From Piscicola geometra (lineage: Eukaryota; Annelida; Clitellata; Hirudinida; Piscicolidae), in contig OX030957.1 of the NCBI GenBank assembly GCA_943735955.1, positions 6,910,257 to 6,974,256 on the forward strand: a DNA stretch of 64,000 nt, given 5' to 3'. A program made the translations under genes and the position numbers. Of this stretch, positions 1-14,294 are shown in pieces (the first letter of the stretch is position 1; the number at the start of each line of letters is the position of its first letter). The notes beneath the pieces were generated by a model. That model ran no database searches, was not told where the DNA came from, and saw only the letters and a list, made by a program, of their open reading frames with translations.

Positions 1-224
1 TGGTGGTTGGAGTGGTTGAATGGTAGATGTGGGGGTTGAGAAGGGAGGGTTGTGGTAGTTGAATCAGGGTTGTGGTTGGGAAAATTGATTGTGGTGGTTC
101 GGGAGGTAGTAGTAGTTGAATGGTGGCTGTTTTGGTGTTAAGAGGAAAATGAATGAACTAACCATTTATGCGTAAAAAGGAATTATGAAATATTTGAAAA
201 TGTTGGAGAAAAAATGATACTTAC

Positions 225-3200
225 GCTTATTTCCCCACTGGCAACCGCCTTGTTGAAGGCAACAGCCAGAGCTACCCTGCCCTTCAAGTCACTGTACAAG
301 ATACGCGCCTCTGAGCCCACCACCTGTGCAGTAGGAATAAGAAAAAAGAAGGGGTGGAAAAGAAGGAGTAGGAGGAGGAGGAGGAGGAAGAGGAGGAGGA
401 GGAGGAGGAGGAAAAAGAGTTTTGGATAATGATTATAATGGTGTTTCTAGATGTTTTTGTTGTTTTGGAAAACGTAGAAATCTGCAAAGTTCGAGAAATT
501 ATTCGGTCTAGTTGTGATTCGAGAAAAGTCTCGTCTTAAAGAATAATCGTTTTTCTTCGAAATTCGAGTAAAGTTAAAAAGCAGAGTAGAAAAGTTTTGT
601 TTTATAAAATGTAAAAGTACTAAGGGTTGTATAAAGCGAAAATGGGTAGTGATAGGCGGGATGTGGGAAGGACGTGATGAAAATGGAATAACTTTGAAAT
701 AGACGTTCTAATGGAATCGCACTGCACGATTCTCCCATGGCGGGAAAGCCGTTTGTTTTAATGTCATCTGTCCGGCAACCTTTCGCCCCGCCATCAAAAT
801 AGCAATGTCTCATGTGCCTCCGAATAATCGTTCGTATTTGCAGTGTTCACCTTGCTGAAAACGATATTTTCAGGAACGGCTGAATTAAACTTTCAAGTTT
901 TAGATCTTTTCACTATTTCATTATATTTTGTTTAAATAAAAAATATTTTTAACTTCTCAAACATTTTTTTTGGTTTAAAATATGAAATATTTAAAGTTTA
1001 AATTTAGAAATCAGAAGCTCAAGTTGCTTTTTCCTTAATTTCTTGAAAACATTTTCACAAATGATTAATTAAAAATTCAAAAGTTGATGATTGAAACTCT
1101 CTGAGTCTAGAACAAAATCTGACTTTTTAATCCAACCCATACTATGACCTGCTGTCACTCATCCATCATTCCACCAGCCATCCCACTCACCATGTTATGT
1201 TTCTCAGCGTTTTGGATCCACTTCAGATTGTCCTTGTACTGCTGAACCACCTCTTCAGGCACTGCACAGTCGTAAGATAATTTGCAATCAGCAGTGCAAT
1301 ACGAAATCATTCTTGAAAAAGTCAACTAACGTAAAATATTCTAATTAAAGATTAAATGACTAATAAAACAAACTAATAAATATTCAGAAATACTACAAAA
1401 GTATACAATAAAAGACAAAATGTCGCACACCGTTTGGGTCATCCACAACCGCCTGCAGAATCCTTCCTGCGATCTGGTCCGTCTTCACCAGGTCCTCGTG
1501 TCTGCCTGAAGTGCACACCCACCTGGCGAACAAAAGCTTTTTTAATTTTAACAAGTTTTACTTTCAATACATTTATTTTTTTTTCTATTTATATCTTTTT
1601 CATACTTTTTTCCTATTATAAATAAAAAATTTTCCATAACTTTTTATTTATTTTCTCGATCAATTCTTTCATGGTCCGAGCATCACCTGAAAGGACCGAA
1701 GCCCAGCGAGAAGATGTCGCCCATGATGTGTTGAACATACGAAGGGTACTTGAAGTCATTCAGAGCTGTGGCGTTTTTCTTCAGAACGTTCGCTCCTATG
1801 ATGGTGAAAACTAAAGTTGTAATGGGAGCGTGGAAAGATGATGCAACAGAGTTTTTGATGGATAAATAATTTTTTATAAAATGAAGAATTGTATTGCAGT
1901 GGACTCTAAAAATACGAATCAGGAACTGCGATAAAACACCATGTATGAGGGGCACAAAGCCACTCGTTTAACTAATGGAAAATACAAGGAAGAAGCAAGA
2001 GTGGCAAACCCGCTCTGTAAGCCTCCAGCAAGAAAGAGTTGCCGTAGTCCCAAAAGTGCATGCCAGCCTCGCTCAGACGTTCGATCGCTGCCACCTGTCT
2101 GCGCAAGCTGGAAACGAGAGGAGAGGTTTTTAGGGGGGAGGGAAAATTCAGTGCGTGATTGGTGGAGTGTGGGTGAAGTTTAAGTTTTATCGTGTAGGTG
2201 TTTGACGTTTTTAAATACAAGGAAATGGTAAAATTCATGAAAGAATTTTAAAGAAAATAGATAAGCACAAGACCTTTCTTGAACCAATGACTTGAAGGTT
2301 TCAGGCTCCGACTTCATCAGTTGCAGGCTTTCTTGGAAGGATTTCTGAGGTGGTGAAAACCAATCATAGTATAGACATTGAAACGTCAGTTTATTCGCTC
2401 ATTCTTCCACCCGTTCGTCCACGCATTCATTCGTTTAACTCCAATCTTCCACCTTCCACCCACTTGTACTGGGTAGTACCCCCCCTGAAAAGGGTTGTGA
2501 AGGGAGGTTTGGTCTGATGCCAGCTCCACCAACAAGTCACCTAATGATGTTGTCACCGTTTTAGTTGGATAAATAATAATAATAATGTAAAAAGTAACCG
2601 AAAGAATATTAAAATTTTATACAAAGTATTGAAACTGAAAATGTTAATTTATTCCATTTTTAGCATAAGAATTTAACCATTTTTTTCGTATTCCACTAAA
2701 AGTCTTTCCCTGCGAGGAGTGTGAAGTGGTTATGTTTAAGATACAATTAAAGACAACAAATATCTTTATTAATAAAGTCCTTAATGTGGTTTAAAGGATC
2801 TATGAAATATTTTGCGGACTATTCAAAGTTAATAAACTTTAATTTGTTTAATCACTGAAAATGGTAAACTAAACATTAAAAACCTTTGAAAAGTAATTAT
2901 TCAACTAGCTCACTTACCACACAGCGACCACGTTGCCAAGGTAACCGATGCTTGTCGCCTTCTTTTCCTTCTTCGCCTTTCTGATCCTGTCCATCAACTC
3001 ATCCATGTCATCCAGCCTCTCCCTCACCCAGCCCTGCTCGAACCGCTTGTTCAGCACTGAGGCGTCGATCTTGAAGGAGTTTGAAGAAGTTTGACTGGAT
3101 TGTAAAGAATTGAAGTACTTGAAAGAAATGAGAGAGATGTGAAGAGGAAGATGAAGATTAGGTAGAAAAAGAAAATTAAAAAGAAGATGAAGATGAGAAG

Positions 3201-6200
3201 AAGGATGAAGAAGAAGGATGAAGAAGAAGGATGAATGAGAAGGATGAAGAAGAAGGATGAAGAAGAAGGATGAAGAAGAAGGATGAAGAAGAAGGATGAA
3301 GAAGAAGGATGAAGAAGAAGGATGAAGAAGAAGGATGAAGAAGAAGGATGAAGAAGAAGGATGAAGAAGAAGGATGAAGAAGAAGGATGAAGAAGAAGGA
3401 TGAAGAAGAAGGATGAAGAAGAAGGATGAAGAAGAAGGATGAAGAAGAAGGATGAAGAAGAAGGATGAAGAAGAAGGATGAAGAAGAAGGATGAAGAAGA
3501 AGGATGAAGAAGAAGGATGAAGAAGAAGGATGAAGAAGAAGGATGAAGAAGAAGGATGAAGAAGAAGGATGAAGAAGAAGGATGAAGAAGAAGGATGAAG
3601 AAGAAGGATGAAGAAGAAGGATGAAGAAGAAGGATGAAGAAGAAGGATGAAGAAGAAGGATGAAGAAGAAGGATGAAGAAGAAGGATGAAGAAGAAGGAT
3701 GAAGAAGAAGGATGAAGAAGAAGGATGAAGAAGAAGGATGAAGAAGAAGGATGAAGAAGAAGGATGAAGAAGAAGGATGAAGAAGAAGGATGTAGAAGAA
3801 GGATGAAGAAGAAGGATGAATGAGAAGGATGAAGAAGAAGGATGAATGAGAAGGATGAAGAAGAAGGATGAAGAAGAAGGATGAAGAAGAAGGATGAAGA
3901 AGAAGGATGAAGAAGAAGGATGAAGAAGAAGGATGAAGAAGAAGGATGAAGAAGAAGGATGAAGAAGAAGGATGAAGAAGAAGGATGAAGAAGAAGGATG
4001 AAGAAGAAGGATGAAGAAGAAGGATGAATGAGAAGGATGAAGAAGAAGGATGAATGAGAAGGATGAAGAAGAAGGATGAAGAAGAAGGATGAAGAAGAAG
4101 GATGAAGAAGAAGGATGAAGAAGAAGGATGAAGAAGAAGGATGAAGAAGAAGGATGAAGAAGAAGGATGAAGAAGAAGGATGAAGAAGAAGGATGAAGAA
4201 GAAGAATGAAGAAGAAGGATGAAGAAGAAGGATGAAGAAGAAGGATGAAGAAGAAGGATGAAGAAGAAGGATGAAGAAGAAGGATGAAGAAGAAGAATGA
4301 AGAAGAAGGATGAAGAAGAAGGATGAAGAAGAAGGATGAAGAAGAAGGATGAAGAAGAAGGATGAAGAAGAAGGATGAAAAAAAAGAAAATGAATGCGTG
4401 GTTAGATGAGCACCTCAGCGATCACTCCGACACAACCACTGATCTCTGCAGCCTTCGCCTGAGCGCCACTCATGCCTCCCAGTCCCGACGTCAGAAACAC
4501 CTGTCAGTCACCGTTGGATCATTCTTAGTAGTGTAAGCATTCTAAATCCATAAATCGATATCAGCAACAAAACATCACCATCATCACCCTCCAACCGTTC
4601 CAGCCAGGTCTTCCTTCTTCAAATACATCCTTCCTGCATTCATCACGGTCAGCTGTTGGTTGCATGCATGAATTAGTCGATGAATGAATGAATTAATTAA
4701 TTAGTCTATAATTTACTAGTTTGATGATAATTAATTATAACATGAAAAAACTATATCAAAGTTTGGATTTGTAGCACATACAAGACACACTAATGGCTAA
4801 AAACAAACCATAGTTTGGGAAGTTATTAAATGGTCTCTTAATTAAATGCTCAAGTACCTAATTAACTTTAATGATTAATTAAACTATCCAATTAACTTTA
4901 ATATAAATAGGTTCAATAAATTAATTTTAATTGATCACACACGGTTGTTCCGTGCACGATGCCTTGAGGACCAATGTAACAGAAGCTGCCCGCTGTCATC
5001 TGACCGTACCTTGGGTGGTTGGAGAGAAGAGAATGTGGAGAAAAAAACTTTTTTTAGAGGCTATAATTAGTTTTCAAGTTTACGTGGCACAAAAAAGTAT
5101 GATTGTTTAGGTGCAGAGTTTTGTGCATATGAGAACTCACATGGTGACGCCCAGTGCAAAGAGTCTGTCATACTGCTCCCTCGAAGAGTAGTTTGGAATG
5201 ACCTGTGGTGGGTGGTCATGTGGGTGAATGGCTGAGTGGATTGGTAGGTGAGTGGATTGGTGGGTGGGTGGGTGGGTGGGTGGGTGGGTTTGGGCAAAAA
5301 TAAGATCGATGAATGAACGTATCCCAGCAGAAGTTTGTGCGTGTGGCTTTTGAATTGTAGTTAGGTCGTTGATCTTTTGAAGCGCGTGACATTGCTCATT
5401 TCTACAGATATATAATCTAAAAACCAAAACACAGAAGATAAATGAAATAAAAATAGAATTGATGAATTCGATCGTTTCTGAAGCATCACTATCAAACCAT
5501 TCCATTCGTGATGACTAGACGGGGAGCACTGTCAGAGCTGGGGAAAATGCCTGAGGGATGTCCTGATGACAGTACCTTAATGAAAATTATTGAAATATAA
5601 TAAGTAAGAACATTAAATTGCCATTAGTTTAATAAAACTAGGTTAATTGATTAGTCACAGTTATAATTTATTTAATTTTATTAATATTCTTTATTATTAT
5701 TTATTATTATGTATTATTATTAGTAGTAGTATTTCATTTGTTTATTACAAGTGTTTGCTGGTCTGTCAGCTTAGAGAGGTAGTGGAGAGTGAGGTAAAAC
5801 TGTTCGAGTGGTTTTATGGTTTTATTAGCATATTGAATTCATTTTGATTAAATATTCATAACCTAGTTTGGATTTTAAATTTCCAAGCAGCCGATAATGA
5901 TGATGATGATGATGTTTAATGAACAAATCTAAGAGTAATAAATGCAGTTGTCAAGAACAACCTGAGCCCAGTGGCTGAAGACTTGACCATTGCCTCCGTA
6001 AGTGACCAGTTCGTGAGGAAACTGTGCCACTCTGTTGTTGATGTGTTTTTGTTAATGTGTTTGTTTTTGTTTGACTAAAACCGTTGTCATAACCTCCACC
6101 TTCACAACCTTTCCACAACTACCTGTGGTCGAGGTTGTTCAAGATCATGAGACAAATGGAGGCTGCGTGCTTGCTTCTGCAGGGAAAGCAGTCCAGAGGG

Positions 6201-6934
6201 TAGGCTCTGTGGTGGTGTGGTAGAGAGGGTGGAGATGATGGGATGGGTTAAGGTTTTCGGAAAAAGGAATTTTGGGACTGATATGATTTATTTTAAAAAA
6301 TGTGTTTCGAATTATCGTTTTAAATATTATTATTTATTTGTTTTAAAATGTTCAATGCTGTGAACCATACCGTATGAAATGTTATAAAATCATTTTTAAA
6401 AAATAAAAACTTCACCTGTAAAATTCCATTTATGAAATGCTGAAATCGCTTATTCAAAGTACTTTTACACATACAATTTATTTATAAAATTTTAAAAATT
6501 TATTTATAAAGGCTTCAACTCAGCCACTTGAGCTCGATGGGTGGGATGAAGCGGTACATGTAGATGTGCCCGTACTGTTGCAACTCCTCCAGGAACTCAA
6601 CCGCCAACAAACTGTGAAACTCTCGCGGGAAGTATCTTAGAGCGTTTCTAACGGCCAACTAGGGGTTCGGATGTTCGGGGGCAGTGTTGAGGGTATTGTG
6701 GGGATGTTGTGATGGGCAGTGTTGTGAGGGTGTTGTGAAAGGTGTAAGGGTAGCTTGCAAATACAATTCCAAACAACCCTCTTCCCAATCACACACCTTG
6801 AGTTCTTCTTTTTTGAGGTTTGGAGTTCTGACAGGAGCGTGGGGAATGCTGGGATCAAGATCATTTTGTCGAGAAGGAATTGGAGAGAGAGGGATGCCCT
6901 GGAAGAGAGAGGCGAGAGTTTGTTGGAGAGACAT
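225..6934 (-). CDS. UROC1: Urocanate hydratase (urocanase), 3' end outside window
   Basis: Urocanase converts urocanate to imidazolone propionate in cytosolic histidine breakdown, using tightly bound NAD+. Nineteen exons were read on the minus strand: 6797-6934, 6528-6658, 6123-6206, 5962-6031, 5749-5799, 5498-5575, 5141-5202, 4943-5009, 4596-4652, 4414-4500, 2918-3069, 2678-2709, 2464-2540, 2274-2344, 2010-2107, 1687-1795, 1431-1522, 1191-1261, 225-323. Splice phases agree at each junction I checked. Family signatures appear in order: PHAPVRTPNL, LAVRNALRYFP, YGHIYMYRF, ELVTYGGNGQVFSHWAQ, GHPSGIFPS, TSGLGGMSGAQAKAAE, SIGYLGNVVAVWERL, SDQTSLHNPFQGGYYPVQ, HFWDYGNSFLLEA, YPSYVQHIMGDIFSLGFGPF and RWVCTSG. 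The start at 6934 (MSLQQTLASLF) sits where the family N terminus is expected. The reading is intact with no stop or frameshift. The C-terminal part lies beyond base 1. The intron 3070-4413 holds a large minisatellite. Confidence 0.95.
3183..4378. repeat. 12-bp minisatellite (GAAGAAGGATGA)n
   Basis: About 1.2 kb of near-perfect head-to-tail 12-bp units, close to 100 copies, with a few variant units (GGATGAATGAGA near 3225, 3810-3860 and 4020-4060; GAATGAAGA near 4205 and 4290; one GGATGTAGA near 3791). The variant units recur in similar order, which suggests block duplication. It fills most of a UROC1 intron. The plus strand is nearly all purine. Confidence 0.98.
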
Positions 6935-8295
6935 CGATGGGTGAGTTTAATTTTTTTTGAAATTAAAGTTTGGAAATAATTTGTTCTAAAATGTGTTTTA
7001 GATATTGATCCGACAGTGTGAACTCGTGGGCTTCTAAACTCATGCAGAGTGGCTTTTGTTTCAAGTTGAAAGTTTAAAGGTCGCGAGAAGAAGGAGAAAT
7101 ATATGGGATTCATATTAGGATAACTTCAGTTCAAAAGTCACCAGAGATAAAAGCAAGGTATTCAAGTTACTAACGACATCTGTTGAGCAGATTAAATTAT
7201 TTTTATGTTAAATGCATTATCGAAGGGGTAACAAAGTGTCTTAAGAAGTTATTTTTGACCTGTAAAACAAACAAAAACTTCTTCGATGAAGTCTCAGTAT
7301 GATTTCTTGAATAGTGATTCTTTTGTTTTGTTTTCATGGTTTTGTGACCCATTTCAAAGCACCCAAACCATTGGACTTTGTTCTTTTCCGAAAAGATAAC
7401 AAACTTTGGAATGTAGTCTGGTGCACACATACACCCTTTGGCACACTTGTTATATAATCGCTTTTTTCTCTATAGACAAAAACTCTCCTTAGATGTACGT
7501 TATAAGCTTGGATAATGAAGCTCACAAAAGTTAATGCGACTTTTAATGGTTTTTTGAGTAAGACTTTTTTTCTTATGCATTTTATTGCGATTTGAAGCTG
7601 AAAAATCGCGCGATGGAACTTTGGTGTGGTAGGAGCTTAAAGTTTGGCACCTTTAGGAATACAATATCTCCCATAGCAGAATATTTTAAATTAAATAATG
7701 TTTAAAATTGAAATAATTAATATTTGTTACAAAACTTAAAAAAGAGTGTAGAAAGGCCTAATTAAAATTATTTTAGTATTTTTAACCTTAGTTATAAAAT
7801 AAGAACTTTGTTGCCGAACAAGAAGTCAGTTTATTGAAGAAAAAAGAAAGAAGCCATGTTGATGCTTTTTGACAAATGAAGCTTCGCATATTTTTTTATA
7901 TTTTATTTTCTATATTAAAAACAAATACAACACATTTTTGGATCTATGATAATCTAAAACTTCGAAATTGCTAAAACGAAGCACAGGCCCAAAAAGATTG
8001 ACAAACTCAAAGACTTTTAGTGCGAGTGCCTGTTTTGCAGTCCTTTCTGCCTCACTCAAGTGCATCTTAAACAGACTCATGGTGGGAGGCTTCTTCGACG
8101 AGACGCCAGTGGTGGAAGGCGGGGGGAGGAAGCAGCTGATCAGTGGAGGCGTTGGTACTCTCATGCAAGAAATCTCTTACGTTCCTGTGATAACATACTT
8201 TTTTCTTTTATTTACAAGACGATTTTCTCGCGTTGGAAATCAACATCAAAGACATTTTAGATAATTATGATAACCAATAATTGCCAGATGTTGAA
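6935..8295. other. Region between UROC1 and the M1 peptidase gene
   Basis: Holds the UROC1 5' side and the 3' side of the downstream peptidase gene. An 84-codon minus-strand frame at 7910-8164 could be a last peptidase exon, since the WLHR exon ends at a possible CACAG/GTGCTC donor, but it resembles no family I know. Nothing else coding was recognised. Confidence 0.4.
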
Positions 8296-11200
8296 TTACA
8301 CAAATTTTAAAAGAGCATAAAAACGTGGAAAACTAGTGCAAAGACAAGAGCACCTGTGGAGCCATCTGGAAAGCAGGGGAACTTGTGTCTTGTGGAAGGC
8401 GTGGTTGTCGAGCACTTGCAGCAGGTTCAGCTCCAAGTGCTTCCTTTCAGACTCACTCGCTTCAGATGCATTTTCCCGCCTTTGTATGAAGGCTTCCATC
8501 TGCAATGGCATTGTTTTACTGAGCGCATGTTTGTTAGTGCCTTGATTAGGCACTCAAGTGTTTGGTTATGAGTTTAATTGCTTCAAAACTCTGAAAAGTT
8601 AATGTGACCTTTTGAATGTGGCGGTCACTGAACCACTGGTCAGTGATGGTTGTTAAGGTGGTCAGCTTGTTGAACCTGCAAGATTGGATGTCATAAAAAG
8701 TTTCGCACTTTTTAAAAAAAATTAAGCTTGGAAGGTAATTAAAGCAAGATCAATGCAACGAGAATAAAGTTTTTTTCCAACGTTTCCACCACCATCTGAC
8801 CTGGTACTTTTCTTCCAGTTCTCATCCATGTATTCAAACAGCCTTTCAGCCCCATGCGAAGTGCTGGCCAGGTACTGTGCAGCCTGGTCGAAGTCCTTCC
8901 AGAAGAAGCCCTTCTCTTGCACGATGTCCTCGAAGATGCTGTGCAGATTGACGTGGAATCATGGTGTGGAAAGAAAGAACAAAAATGAATTATTAGCTGT
9001 ATGAAACTTTTCTTGAAAATTTGTCACATGAGCAATTTTCTTAGCTACCTGTTCAGGTTCTTGTGGTCCCTGCTGCAGGTCATTGCAAAGATGTATGCAT
9101 GGCGTTCCTCCTTCACCCACGACGTCTTCCTTTTTTCGTACTGTTTCTGCACCAACTCATAATCCTTCTGGTCTCCGCTCCACACGCCATCACACAACAC
9201 AGTGGGAGCTTTGTTTGCATCGATGCTGAAAAGATTAATCATCAATTTTTCGACTAGCAAAGGAACTTAAATTAAACGATTGAACGCACGAGTTGACGTC
9301 TGGTCTGAGGCGGTATCTGGAGTATTCCTGCCTCGCCACCCTCAAACAGTCCTCGCTGCCAAACAAACAAGCTGACGAGAAAGCGTCTTTACGCAGAAAA
9401 CTATCGAATAATTATAATGATTAATAATATAATATATTAAATAATTTAATAATTATTACAATAATTATTTTTGGTTTGAATGCATCAATGAATTTGGAAT
9501 TCGCATCATCAATTTTATAGTTATATTAATATTCTTTTTGTGTGGATGAATTCTGAAGTCACATCGCAGAAGGAAGGATTCTGGATTGGTAAGTGAAGAT
9601 GAAAATGGCGTTTTAAAGACCTGGTTGTGATCGTTTCGTCGACTGGGAAGTCATAACTTAGCTTCTGGAGAATCTTGTCGAGTTTTCTTTGGAAATAAAC
9701 CTTAAGAATTGTTATAAGTTTATTTATTTATCAAGAAACACTTGGAACATATTCAACTATAGTGTCAGAACCTGGAACTTCCTGAAAAAAGACTCGTGTC
9801 GTATGATGGGTTCTAGCGAGTGTACGTGCTTCAGAATCACCTGTAGTGGTAAATTATGCATTCTTTTTTTTCTAAATAAAAAAAATAATGTTTTTTAAAA
9901 AGTGATATTTTTTTAATGTTTCTTATTTTTAAAGTAGTCATTCACAAAAAGATGAAAATGATTAATTAGATGGTTGCTAATGAATGAATCTTCATCATAA
10001 TTATCATCATAATCATCATCTTCTTCTTCTTCTTCATAAAAGTGCAAAGGTTGCATTCGTGAGTTTGCCACCTGCCACGTGTTGTAGCTGAAGTCATCAT
10101 CGGCGTTTAACGTCAAGTCCATCGCCACTTCCACGCTCTCCTTGCCTGATCTGTCAGTGGTTGCGGAGTGATGGAGGTAGTGGAAGGGTTGAAAAAGAAA
10201 GCTGGTGTTTTTTTATTGCAGGGAAAAACTTTTAATATTTGTTTACAAGACATACTAACCGCGAGAACTCAAAATAGTCGTCCAAGAGTTGTCCTCGACT
10301 TTCAGGCGGGATTTTCTTGAAAGTGAAATAAAAAAAGATAAATGTCAAACCTTAAAACAATAGTTAGCTTACCGTAATGTCAGCGTTGAGTTTTTGTACT
10401 ATTCGTTTGATGTTCAGTTCGTCGTAGTGAAGCCTGTAGTAGAAGTACTGCCTGGGATTCAAGAGGTACCAACCAGCCTCCGAAGCGACCTTAAAGCTCT
10501 TGTCTGATGAATTACACATTAATAATACGATATTATGATTAATAAAAAAATCATCGATGGTTTTTAAATCAGTCTTTATGGCTGGATTATTAGAAGTTTT
10601 GAAATGGTGCTCGAATCAGCCGAGTCACCTTTGCTTGCATATGGCAGCCAGTCACTAACAGGACTTCCCCACGCCTCCAGGCCACTCTTGCTTGTGACAA
10701 TTGAAAGAGGCACCTCCCACGAATAACTGGTGATCATCATCATCATCACCATCATTATCTTCAGTTAACTGATTAAAACAATTACTTGATTTTTATAATA
10801 ATAACATAAATTCTTTTTTAAAACTTTCAATGCCCGCCCTGGACGAAACGCACACAGTCTGATCAGAGGAGGGCACTTGCTGACCAGACGGTCTGAGGTA
10901 GAGACGCTGAGAGATGTTGATCGTGCTGGAGTTGGTTCTGGAGACGTTGAGGACTGGAAAGCCCTTGATGTTGAGCCAGGAGTGGAGGATGTGGTCGAAG
11001 TTGAGGGGAGCTCCATCGGGGTGACTGAGATTTGCCGCTGCTGCCGCCTTGGTGGAGGTTCGAATTGGACTTTAACTGATCGATTGTCATCCACGTACGT
11101 GTTGAAGTTTGGTTTAATAATTTATTATTTTTAGTTGAACGCTAGTTGAAACCTCATTCAGGATATCAGTAAGATCTTTTGTTTTTACGTTCTTGTAAGA

Positions 11201-14200
11201 GAACTTTTGGAGGAATGTCTAAAAGGATGAGTGGGTGTGTTCAGAATTTGATATTTGAGTTTCTATGCAAAACTTACGGAAAGCGCTTTGAGGAAGACAT
11301 CTCTGCTTAGAATCCCCTGCAGCATTCGAACCACGGCTCCTCCCTGTGCGTGATGCAACTCATATCATCATCATGATCACCATCTTCATCATCATTATCA
11401 TCCTCCATATCATCATCATTATCATCCTCCATATCATCATCATTGTTGTCGTCATCCTCATCAACTTTATTCACATATTTCAGGCCTTCCAAACCATAAA
11501 ACTTCAAAAACCTCGCTAAAACCTTGTTGTAGGAGCCCCTGTTGAACGCTGATTTAGAGTCTTGAGGCCTTGCCACCTCCCTCTTGACGACCTGACTCAT
11601 AAAAAGTTTTTGGTCGGTTGCCATGTGACCTCGAACTCCTCTTCTCGGACCAGAAAGCTGCAGAGACATCTAGCGAAGGAATGTAATATATATATATAAT
11701 TTGTATCTCAATTATGAATGTACAACAATGGATTGAGTTGTATCTCGTTTAGAGATGTAACAAAAACGATTTTCTGACCCAATCCCAGCCCAGGGCTTCG
11801 GTCGGCATGTAGTTGAAGTGGGTGGCGAATCCTTCATGGAGCCATACGTCATCCCACCACTCGCATGACACCAAGTTTCCGTACCACTGCCGAAATAGAA
11901 TACACTTTATTTTTGAAGAAGATAATCATCATTTGTTTTTTTTCATTCAACCACCTGCTTTATTAAATAGCTACCCTTAAATCAACCTATGAAACGCCAC
12001 TATCACATAAGCCATCCCCCCTACATCACCATATAGCCTCCACTACCACATAACCCCTCTTCCCTCTAAACACCATATGAGCCTCCACTACCACATAACC
12101 CCCCTCCCCTCCCCTTAAATCACCATATGAGCCAACTCATGCGACACGACTACCACGGCGTTGAGCTTCTGCACCACACTGGAAGTCTCATTGTGGACGC
12201 ACAAGCGCTCCACTCCATACGTCACCAAGCCCCAGTTCTCCATGGCGCCTCCCTTGCTGGGCAGTGCCACGTGGTCTGTAGGTAGGATTTCATAGTTGCT
12301 AGAATAATGCCATTGTTGCTAGCATGGTGACTTTTTGAGAAATAAACCGTGGGAACTGGTCCACCACGCGCCTGTTTTAGGCTCTTTGTAGCGAAAGTTG
12401 GTGTGGTCATCGTACCACTTCTGCAGCTTTGTGACAGCCACATTTCTTACGTATTCCAGGTTTTCCACTTGGTCTTCGGTGGCGTAGAGGCTGATGCTCA
12501 CCTGGAGGGGGGGGAAGGCCTGTGCTTGAGCCTTTGTTGCGTCTCGCAAAGGTTTGTGTCGAGTTTATAGCATTTTCATTGTATTTTATAACATCGTATC
12601 AAAGGTTTACTACCTTTAAAATATTGCAAAAAGTAATATATATGCAAAACGGTAAATTGGTGTTTCGTTGGAGTCATGTAAAGAGTAGAATTAGAAGTAA
12701 CTGCTAACGTTGTTGACAGAAGGGGCGGTGACTTTGTGGAGGTGCCCAACTACGATGCAGACGAGGTAGGTGGTCATGGTGGGAGTGGTGTCGAAGGTCA
12801 CCCTTGTCCAGCCATCGAGCCTACGTGTGATGGCAGAATCAAATGAGGGAGAACATGGAATGTTGAAATTACATTTGAGTCTTGTTCAGTCTGCTTCAAC
12901 AGACCTTGAGGCTACGTCAAAAGAAGAATGACGATAAGTGCTTAATGGACAACAGTGCAGTCCTGAAACATGGGCGTTTACAGTTTGATTGAGTGGATGG
13001 CTGGCATGTTGGAGAGGACCACTTGAGCGTCGAGGAGTTTGTCGACAGCGATGCTGAAGGTGGCCTTCATGTCGACCTCGTCCATGCACGGGTAAGCCTT
13101 GCGAGCCTCTGTCGCCTGCAGTTGAGTGGCTGCGATGTATCTGTGGGGAGAGGTATGAGTGAAAAAACTGCAAATTAAGTCGATAAGTCGCCTTGTAAAT
13201 AGGAGTAGCAAGTATTTAATACTCAATTTCTCGGGTACCGAGATGCCAACCATAAAACTAAACCAATTTCTAAAGAAGAAGGGTTATGAACGACAGTTGA
13301 ATGATATGAAACATCAGAAACACTTACTTGACGGTACCATCGAGACCAACATGGCTGTCCCAGTAGAGACCCCTGTTTTTCTGTGCTCCCATCATGCCCC
13401 CGTACTCCATCTGTTTGAGGCAGCAGAATTTCAATTTAATAAGATTTTAATGGAAACTAACTGGAGCGACTTGATGTCGTCTTTTAAGAAGGGTAACGAT
13501 TTTATTCTTTTTGCAAGCAACGTTTCCACATTCTACCTCCAGAGCATATTTGACTCCTTTGACGAATGGAGTGTGCACAATGAAAGAGACAAAGTCGATG
13601 CTGGGTCTGTGATAATATCATTTTATAAAAATGAAAAAAACAATATAACTATACAAGAAAAAGATATGTATTTACAAACTATGTATAATTCCCTAACTAT
13701 ATAATATAGCTTAAATTTTGTGAAGTTCATTACCTATACTCGATAGAAAGAAGGATGGGGTTGGGAAGGTTTTCTTGATGGTCAGAAAGGACCTGGAAGT
13801 GCACTGAATCGTATCGTATGGTCAGATCTGCGAAGAAATGCTTCTTCTGTTATCATCAGAATTTATGTATACTTAAGACTTTTTTCTATTCATTTAGACT
13901 TTTAACTTGAATTTTCGCTCGTTGCAGTATAAAAGAATGACGAAGACTCAGCAAAAGGACAAAGCTCACTCCTAGCGTTCAGATGCAACACGCTGGTGGA
14001 CTTGTGACACTCAAATGACATCTTCACGGCTCCAGTTGCCGTGAAGGGAGGCTGGGCGGTGTTGATGTCAGGGCGAAAGATGAGGTCGTAGTGGAAGGGC
14101 AGCAGGTCTCGAGGCAGCCTGCCTGACTTCTCGAAGTCTGCAGCTTAAGTGTTTGACGGGAGTGTGGAAACATCGATCAAGTCAATTATATCATGAAGAA

Positions 14201-14294
14201 ATCATGAATTTATAACTTTTAGTTTCTCACCATCTTTGTATGCGCGTAACAATGATAATGAACACAAAAGCGCAAATATCGCAATCTTCCTCAT
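8296..14294 (-). CDS. Secreted M1 zinc aminopeptidase (aminopeptidase N-like)
   Basis: M1 metallopeptidases remove N-terminal residues from peptides; this one is probably extracellular. Exon 1 (14231-14294) begins [19 protein letters not shown], a good signal peptide. Exon 2 (13970-14137) has [18 protein letters not shown], the usual M1 opening. Later minus-strand exons give [18 protein letters not shown] (~13110-13030), [18 protein letters not shown] (~12820-12750), the exopeptidase motif [11 protein letters not shown] (~12250-12215), HELAHM (12127-12141) joined to [20 protein letters not shown] (~11890-11835) giving HExxH-(18)-E zinc ligands, FNRGSYNK then [12 protein letters not shown] (~11340), and C-terminal helical exons down to LLSRWLHR (~8350). 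All catalytic residues are present, so it should be active. The stretch before FNRGSYNK diverges from the family. An exon near 10000-10165 can read on into an acidic EEEEEDDD tail before its stop, probably intronic. The last exon is uncertain. Confidence 0.88.

Noticed and set aside
3183..4378. CRISPR-like regular repeat
   Set aside because: Units are contiguous 12-mers with no spacers, in an animal intron.
8296..9990. Possible broken peptidase gene because of an acidic read-through after an exon
   Set aside because: The acidic EEEEEDDD stretch follows a plausible exon end and downstream exons continue the C-terminal domain in frame, so it is more likely intron than a disabling insertion.
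13159..13704. 181-codon plus-strand frame
   Set aside because: It runs antisense through M1 peptidase exons, shows no family resemblance, and is explained by the opposite-strand coding sequence.
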